Origin: Pristionchus mayeri
Taxonomy: Eukaryota > Nematoda > Chromadorea > Rhabditida > Neodiplogasteridae
Direction: 5' to 3'
DNA: 64,000 nt
Assembly: GCA_036245805.1 (NCBI GenBank)
Contig: BTRK01000005.1
Location: forward strand, 37,925,469 to 37,989,468
The stretch's first letter is position 1; each line of letters opens with the position of its first letter. The notes below the pieces were generated by a model. It had not been told where the DNA came from, ran no database searches, and saw nothing but the letters and a program-made list of their open reading frames with translations. A program made the position numbers and the translations under genes. Positions 58,349-64,000 of the stretch are shown here, piece by piece.

Positions 58349-59195
58349 TTAGGGCGAGCGCTCGGCAACGAGCATGACCGCGTGAGATTGGAGCAGTCCC
58401 GTCTCATGCTTGACGACAGCCACCTGACGAGGAACCATCGGAGACGACTGCAATGATGTGTCATCAATGGATGTGTAGCTAACAATAAACACTAGTTATA
58501 ATGAGACATTTTTGAGCGAAAAAAATGAAGAGGGTATTCAAGCATTACACAAAAGAAAAAAAGTCGAACCTAGGATAAAAATATATAAGAAACTAGTCCA
58601 AGTAACAGTACTTACCTCTTCCTTCTTCACAGGCGTAATCGCGCCAGTACCATCGCTCAATCTGGGCGAATTCACACCCACGAGATCCTAGAGGCGACAA
58701 CATTAAATATATTTAAATCAGTAAAACAACCTAGTCAAAACTCATGTTGGACAGAGTCCACCGCGCCCCGCGAGAGAAACGAGTAAAAATGAATCTGACA
58801 TTTTCGTAAATCGCATTTGCATTGAATGATAAAAATATTACGTGCAAGTTATTTGAAAAGCTCGCCCGAGTGTAGGAGAAAGGCGAGGCGATTGGCGACC
58901 CAGAGGATGAAGAGCCGGAGGAGTCATGATGAACACTCGACCCTCTGGAAAGCAAAACTTTTAGAAAATCCATAAACTTTCAGCTAATCAGAAATTAAGT
59001 CAAACGGTGCTACAGATAAAGAACTTTCTCTCGAGGTTGTTTATTGACAAGAAGGAGGGGAGGGTTAACCTGTGTGAGGAGATGGACGACGGGAAACAGC
59101 CACTATCTTTCCCGGCTTCGCCTCGAGAGCTCAGAAGAGAGCCGACTCGCGCGTGTCGCGTGCTATCGATCGATAATCGATTGACGCGACGCACG
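58349..59195 (-). CDS. Ser-rich protein, C-terminal four exons (partial)
   Basis: Exons (minus): 59195-59070, 58944-58842, 58687-58616, 58447-58349; phases join perfectly to a TAA. The protein is Ser-rich (SSVHHDSSGSSSSGSP) and ends ...SHAVMLVAERSP. It contains two SUMO-type motifs, PVKKEE and VVKHE, suggesting a nuclear regulator (inference). Upstream exons at 59,592-59,674 (TEAVYDVIASNVVSP) and 59,322-59,413 (FELGVQTNIDLKNDRC) may belong to it. However, the second has an in-frame TAG at 59,343 and its phase does not fit, so the 5' part is unresolved. Family not recognised. Confidence 0.45.
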
Positions 59196-60348
59196 CTGCA
59201 GTTTACATCGTCAAATATATTTAAATTAATTAAACAGTTAAGCCAAAAATAAGAATAGATCGCAGTTATTGAGCACCAACCGCACAGCGAGAGGCTCATG
59301 CATATTTAAAAGGATATTCACCTGGAAGATGTTCGCGTCGTGCTATCGGTTGACGATGCAGCGGTCGTTCTTCAGGTCGATGTTCGTCTGCACGCCCAAC
59401 TCGAACCGACCTACTGCAATACCGGTCGATAAATCACCGTAACCCGCCGTTTTAACAGTTCGCGATGATGCGCGGGAGACGCAATATTCAACTATAGTCA
59501 AGCAAAAGTAATATACAAAAGGGCTAAGTTACCTAGTTCAAATTCTAATGCCTTTCAAGTCAAATATAAAAACGCAACTAAGGACGCTTACCTGAGCCAT
59601 AATGCGGAGAGACGACGTTTGAAGCGATAACGTCGTAGACTGCTTCAGTTTTTTCCTCTTTCGTGACAACCGCCCTGCAATTAGGACATACTTAAAAGCG
59701 GTATGAGTAACCTAGGACGCTGCTAAGGGGCGCTTACTTTCGCAAATATTGGTGAGCGGAGCAGGACAAGCATACAAGACCGCTCGGCGAGCCACAAGGA
59801 ATCGAAAGTGGCTGGTGAGCCGGCCGAGAGAGCAATTTGACTTCGTCATTTTGAATGCTAATCGCGCCATATACGCAAATAGAATTTGGGAATTTATCGC
59901 TCACCTTCCTGAGGGTTGTCGATCATAAACCTGCAGACATTGATGGTGTTTGTAGTTTATCCTGACGCCAGTATCTGCATGAAATATAAGGAATTCACCA
60001 TAAATCGACGTAAAGGAACATTGGGTAGTATTAGAGAAGCAATTTGGCGGAATCAAACAATCAAAAACGTGAGAAAATGGGCAGAAAATGGGACAATTGA
60101 AGCCAAGCGGAATTGGCAAAATTCCAGAGTGCAGTGGTGTGGAAGTAATTTGATTTTGGCGGGGCCGCTTGGCACACCATGCACGCTGCTTTTTGTAAAC
60201 ACACCACAATTGTATTTATTTTTTTATGAAAACAGGAATTTTTTTAAAAATTTAATTTATTTAAATATTGACATAAAATATCGAGTAGCTTAATATAAGT
60301 TCAAATGTTCGTTCTCTGCAGGGTCCCTTTAACTACATTTCCCATGTA
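59196..60348. other. Uncertain upstream exons and intergenic sequence
   Basis: Candidate minus-strand exons at 59,322-59,413, 59,592-59,674 and ~59,907-59,933 (FMIDNPQE) have good splice signals but inconsistent frames. A plus-strand frame at 59,916-60,293 shows no known domain. The R copy 2 edge begins near 60,331. Confidence 0.3.
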
Positions 60349-61446
60349 CAATAGCGGACAAAAGTTTAGCCCCAAAATTCGAATTGCTATAACTTCTTTC
60401 AAAATTGAGCTAGAGACTTATGGTTTGGACCATTCGATAGGTGAATGTCAGGAAAAGATTTTCATATAGCGCATGTTCTGAAACACATTTTGCGCGGGTT
60501 TCTGAATTTAATTTTCGGCATCACTATGTTCATGTATTTTTTGAAACTCAGCCGTAAGGTGATGTTACCTTACACGAACCTGTGATGGAAGTATTACTAT
60601 TGATGTTTACAATCAACTATCTGGCTTGCCCATTGCACATCAGAAAGAGCTAATATATCGATTTTTCGAGACATCCGAAATGTGTTTGGATGGCTATATC
60701 TTCGGTCCCAGTTGAGCGATAGGGCCCCTATTTCGCAGGTACTATACACTAGTAATGGAGATATACATTTCCAAGTTTAATAGTGATCAGACAACAAAAT
60801 TCAAAAATCGAAAAATTTTGGGCCCCACTTTTCACTGATGTGGAATCGACCTTTAATGCTATCGAAAAAATCCGCCTTTTTGCAACTTTAAGCAGAAACT
60901 ACTAATGAATAAGTGTGCAAAATCGCAAGGTGAGACGACTATTCCAGCACATTTTACAGCCTAATTTTACAGCCATAATTTTTCGATTTTTGAATTTTGT
61001 TGTCTGATCACTATCAAAGTTGGCAAAGTATATATCCATTACTAGGGTATAGTACCTACAAAATATGAGCCCTATCACTCAACTGGGACCGAAGATATAG
61101 CCATCCAAACACATATCGGATGTCTCGAAAAAATCGATATATTAGCTCTTTCTGATGTGCAATGGGCAAGCCAGATAGTTGATTGTAAACATCAATGGTA
61201 ATACTTCCAGCACAGGTTCGTGTGAGGTAACATCAATTTACGGCTGAGTTTCAAAAAATACAAGAAAATTTTGATGCAGAAAATTAAATTCAGAAACCCG
61301 CGAAAAATGTATTTCAGATCGTGCACCATATGACTATCTTCTGCTGACATTCACATATCGAATGGTTCAAACCATAAGTCTCTAGCTCCATTTTGAAAGA
61401 AGTTATAGAAATTCGAATTTGGGGGCTAAATTTTTGTCCGCTACTG
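60349..61446. repeat. 1.1-kb foldback element inserted in repeat R copy 2
   Basis: TA|CAATAGCGGACAAAAGT and its inverse ending GGCTAAATTTTTGTCCGCTACTG|TA are typical Tc1/mariner termini. Arms of ~480 bp surround a centre near 60,900. No transposase. Copy 1 of R lacks it. Confidence 0.92.
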
Positions 61447-61905
61447 TAGTTATGAATGTCCAAAAAATGGTCATTCAAAAAAGTGATTTTTTCATGCCCT
61501 GAGGGCAAATTTCGATATATTATTTTCTTATTCTCAGGATCATCTGGACTCATGATGGAGATCATTTTGAAGCCTTGAACCAGTCTCTAGCTTGACTAGG
61601 AGCCGAGATCTGAATTTTCGATCTCGATTTTGCAGCAATGCTGCAGCAAATGTGCGGTCGCGCAGCAACCTCACAATTTTTTTCTGGGTAGACCTCGGGC
61701 ATGACTCCAACCTCAGAAAGTTTTGCGAGCTGGGAAAAATCCATGTAAGAATAATGCCTTTTTGAACAAGTGAATTTTGATTGCGTCATCACTACGCAAC
61801 GACTGTGCGCTTGCGTCATACCCCAATATCAAAAAGAAAAATCTCCGATGAATTTGGTGCATAACAGCCTAGTTGCAGAATTGAAATTTTCTTGCCAGTC
61901 AAACC
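61447..61905 (-). mobile_element. Repeat R, copy 2 (inverted relative to copy 1)
   Basis: Matches 50,777-51,230 in the opposite orientation, including the MDFSQLAKLSEVGVMPE frame. It continues at 60,331-60,348 on the other side of the inserted foldback. The R terminus seen in copy 1 is degraded here. Confidence 0.8.
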
Positions 61906-62315
61906 CCGCACTGATTCAATATTATTAAAAAAATTGGATGAGGATTATGTGTTATTCTTGTACCGGCCTACTTATTATTATTATTGCTTTTTCCAATACA
62001 CTTTGCTTCTCAAGTGGCGGTATACAATACTATAGGAAGACCCCTCACCTCGATCTGTCTCTCTTGGCAATTTTAAGGTTTACGCCTTCAAACGTGTTGA
62101 ATTTCGTATTTTGTAGAAAATCGATAATGTTGCCATTAATAATAACCTACAAATACCTTATAAGGGTGCGATATTTTAAACGTACCGCGATTAGATACAC
62201 ACATCTGAATTCAAATCTGCTCAGGAGATGGGAAATTCGATCAACGAGAGCTGGCGAGCATGGATTTACATAGTTTTTAATCTGAAATATAATTTTAAAA
62301 AGTGATCGGGTAAAT
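61906..62315. other. Intergenic, nothing supported
   Basis: AT-rich sequence 3' of the F-box-like gene. No gene or defined element is seen. Confidence 0.4.
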
Positions 62316-63339
62316 TTAACTGGCCATTTGGATTCCTTTCTCATCAGCACTTGCAATTCTGAATAATTTATTTCCGCGAACTAGCTTGTTCATAATGCAC
62401 ACTTTCCTACCCTCGACAAGTTTAAAAGTTTCCTGAAATTAGAATTATTGAAAAAATATTGTAATTAGAAAACAAATATTGTTTCGAAAACTGTAATTAT
62501 GATAGTGTGTGGAGAATGTAAAAAAACCATGAACAAGTTGATAAGATGCACCTGTGTCACGCAGAGGTCAACATTTTTCACCAGGAACGCCCTTGTGCGA
62601 TTCACTTCTGATAGTCTGTGCATTCTCTGACCTAGCATTGCAATCTCGTCAAGATCATTTCTGAAATTTATTAATATAATTAATATGGTTATATGAATGG
62701 CAAATTTGTGTTGAATGTTCGGGTAAGTATCTGCTGCGCTACGAAAACAAGCGCACATAAAATATAAAGAGTCACTGAAACATATGCGAAAAGGCGTCAA
62801 CAATTTTCCAATATTAGAACTCTAGTAATTTATAACTAATTGCAAACACTTTTAGAGTCACTTCGCGACCGTGTAACTGACTCATATACTTGCTTGACCA
62901 TTTCGAAACGCGACTACTCCCCAATTCGCGTGTTCTCCGTAGCGATAACATTTCGAAATCTAGGAAATACACACATTTTTGCGCATACTTCCCTTAGTCG
63001 TTGATGCGTATTGCGCGAGTTATGAAATTCCAGACAAAATTCACCTCTCGCAACTCTTTGTCGTGAGATAATGGTAAATAGAATGAAAAAGAGAGAGCAC
63101 AAAACAATAAAATGTATGCCGACAATATAATTAATCATTACTGGTTCACTCTTGTGAAGATGTCCGACAGGCAGTCGTCGTCCAGTTGCGAGAAGTAATC
63201 CTGGGAAATATGTCGAATATAAACGATTTTAAAATATCAAAGACAACCTCACCTCTTCACACGGCGCTTTCGATTTGGTCGCCTCGCATTCAGTCTCTAT
63301 TTCTGCACTCCTACGAGCTCTCTTGCGATGTGTCTCCAT
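62316..63339 (-). CDS. Small F-box-like protein (123 aa)
   Basis: Exons (minus): 63339-63253, 63200-63142, 62660-62552, 62432-62316; all in frame, 123 aa. A basic N-terminus (METHRKRARR) is followed by DYFSQLDDDCLSDIFTRVNQ and then LDEIAMLGQRMHRLSEVNR, which fits the F-box layout (Leu-Pro replaced, DIF core, helix with VNR). F-box proteins of nematodes recruit substrates to SCF ubiquitin ligases and are highly expanded. No substrate-binding repeat follows, so this is a short or truncated member. It has no signal peptide. Confidence 0.6.
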
Positions 63340-64000
63340 TAGGACTCTGTTAAAATTTGAAAAGTGCATTTTAAAAAAAGTGAAAGAATGCCACAAATGA
63401 AGAACAAATGACTAGCTGCGACGCAGACCGCAACGCGTGATCAAATCGCGCGTATGCATCGATTCTCCTATCTCGCCCCAAGTTGAGCGGATCTATTGTG
63501 ACAATGATTTCGAAACATGACTACGTCGCCTGCCCTTATCAAGCGTGGAGGCGGTGTATTGTGTATGATTATTTACTTAACCTTTTTCCATTGATCCAAT
63601 AAAGCATGCAACGTGTCACACGAAAAAAAATACTCAAACGGAACATTTACTTCAAAAAGTTGTCCACAACTTGACTCATCTTATGTTGAGAACATACGGT
63701 GAATATACGTGTTACTCCAACCAAAATCATATCTGTGCAAGTCGGTAATGAACCTTCCGGGTTATTTAGAATGCGGTACTTCATCAGTTAGTCTGATTCA
63801 GTGTGGGTGCGGACTCGAGTACGAGCTTTGAATCGGATGATATGTAATGACAGGTTGCCTACTAGCGAGTAGACAACCTGCCATTTTTGTCGGATGACGG
63901 CGATTTTCTCCAGCTCCACGAAAGTTTTGTCGAGAATATACTTGTCTAACAAGATAAACGCCTTTATTTGCTTTAATTCGTTCGTTGTTTGTGGATTTAT
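63340..64000. other. Upstream of the F-box-like gene; small hairpin
   Basis: No gene is supported. A hairpin CAGGTTG-CCTACTAGCGAGTAGA-CAACCTG is found near 63,851-63,881. Confidence 0.35.

Overview
The window looks like a piece of a nematode chromosome. It is AT-rich, its multi-exon genes have GT-AG introns, polypyrimidine acceptors lie just before several start codons (consistent with spliced-leader addition), and it carries a DEG/ENaC channel with nematode-style cysteine motifs plus many Tc1/mariner-type inverted-repeat elements. I place it only as Nematoda, probably Rhabditida; a diplogastrid such as Pristionchus is possible, but nothing here proves it. Exon boundaries were placed by eye from splice sites, reading phase and comparison among paralogs inside the window.

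Layout. 1-2.5 kb: GA-rich sequence and a decayed Tc1/mariner transposase end. 2.56-4.81 kb (+): an intact 10-exon short-chain dehydrogenase (270 aa). 5.2-18.6 kb (+): three tandem copies (here G1, G2, G3) of a secreted, cysteine-rich, two-module family with a Pro/Thr stalk and a hydrophobic C-terminus. G2 is intact (348 aa); G1 and G3 are damaged. 20.6-27.5 kb (-): a DEG/ENaC channel. 28.6-39.9 kb (-): the mirror half of the cluster, with G4, G5, a mini-gene G6 and an orphan tail plus promoter, with a different secreted gene (H1, 33.1-34.2 kb) in its midst. 40-46 kb: an unrecognised secreted gene K (482 aa), a broken inverted copy of it, and H2, a paralog of H1. 47.1-49.1 kb (+): two small cysteine-rich secreted genes. 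52.2-56.0 kb (+): a decaying THAP-like/DDE transposase. 58.3-59.2 kb (-): exons of a Ser-rich protein with SUMO-type motifs. 62.3-63.3 kb (-): a small F-box-like gene.

The theme is a fast-evolving secreted or surface gene cluster. Each G gene shares a ~75-bp promoter block, an almost identical signal-peptide exon, two 4-exon 8-cysteine modules and a tail exon ending in a hydrophobic segment; signal peptide plus tail suggests GPI-anchored Ly6/uPAR-like surface proteins (inference). The + copies on the left and the - copies on the right face each other across the channel gene.

Roughly a fifth of the window is long foldback (palindromic) elements of 0.3-2.5 kb, usually inserted at TA and mostly sitting in introns. 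Four share the terminus TCACG. Several carry tRNA-like sequences with a Pol III B-box. Two copies of another repeat each carry a different nested insertion and serve as each other's empty site.
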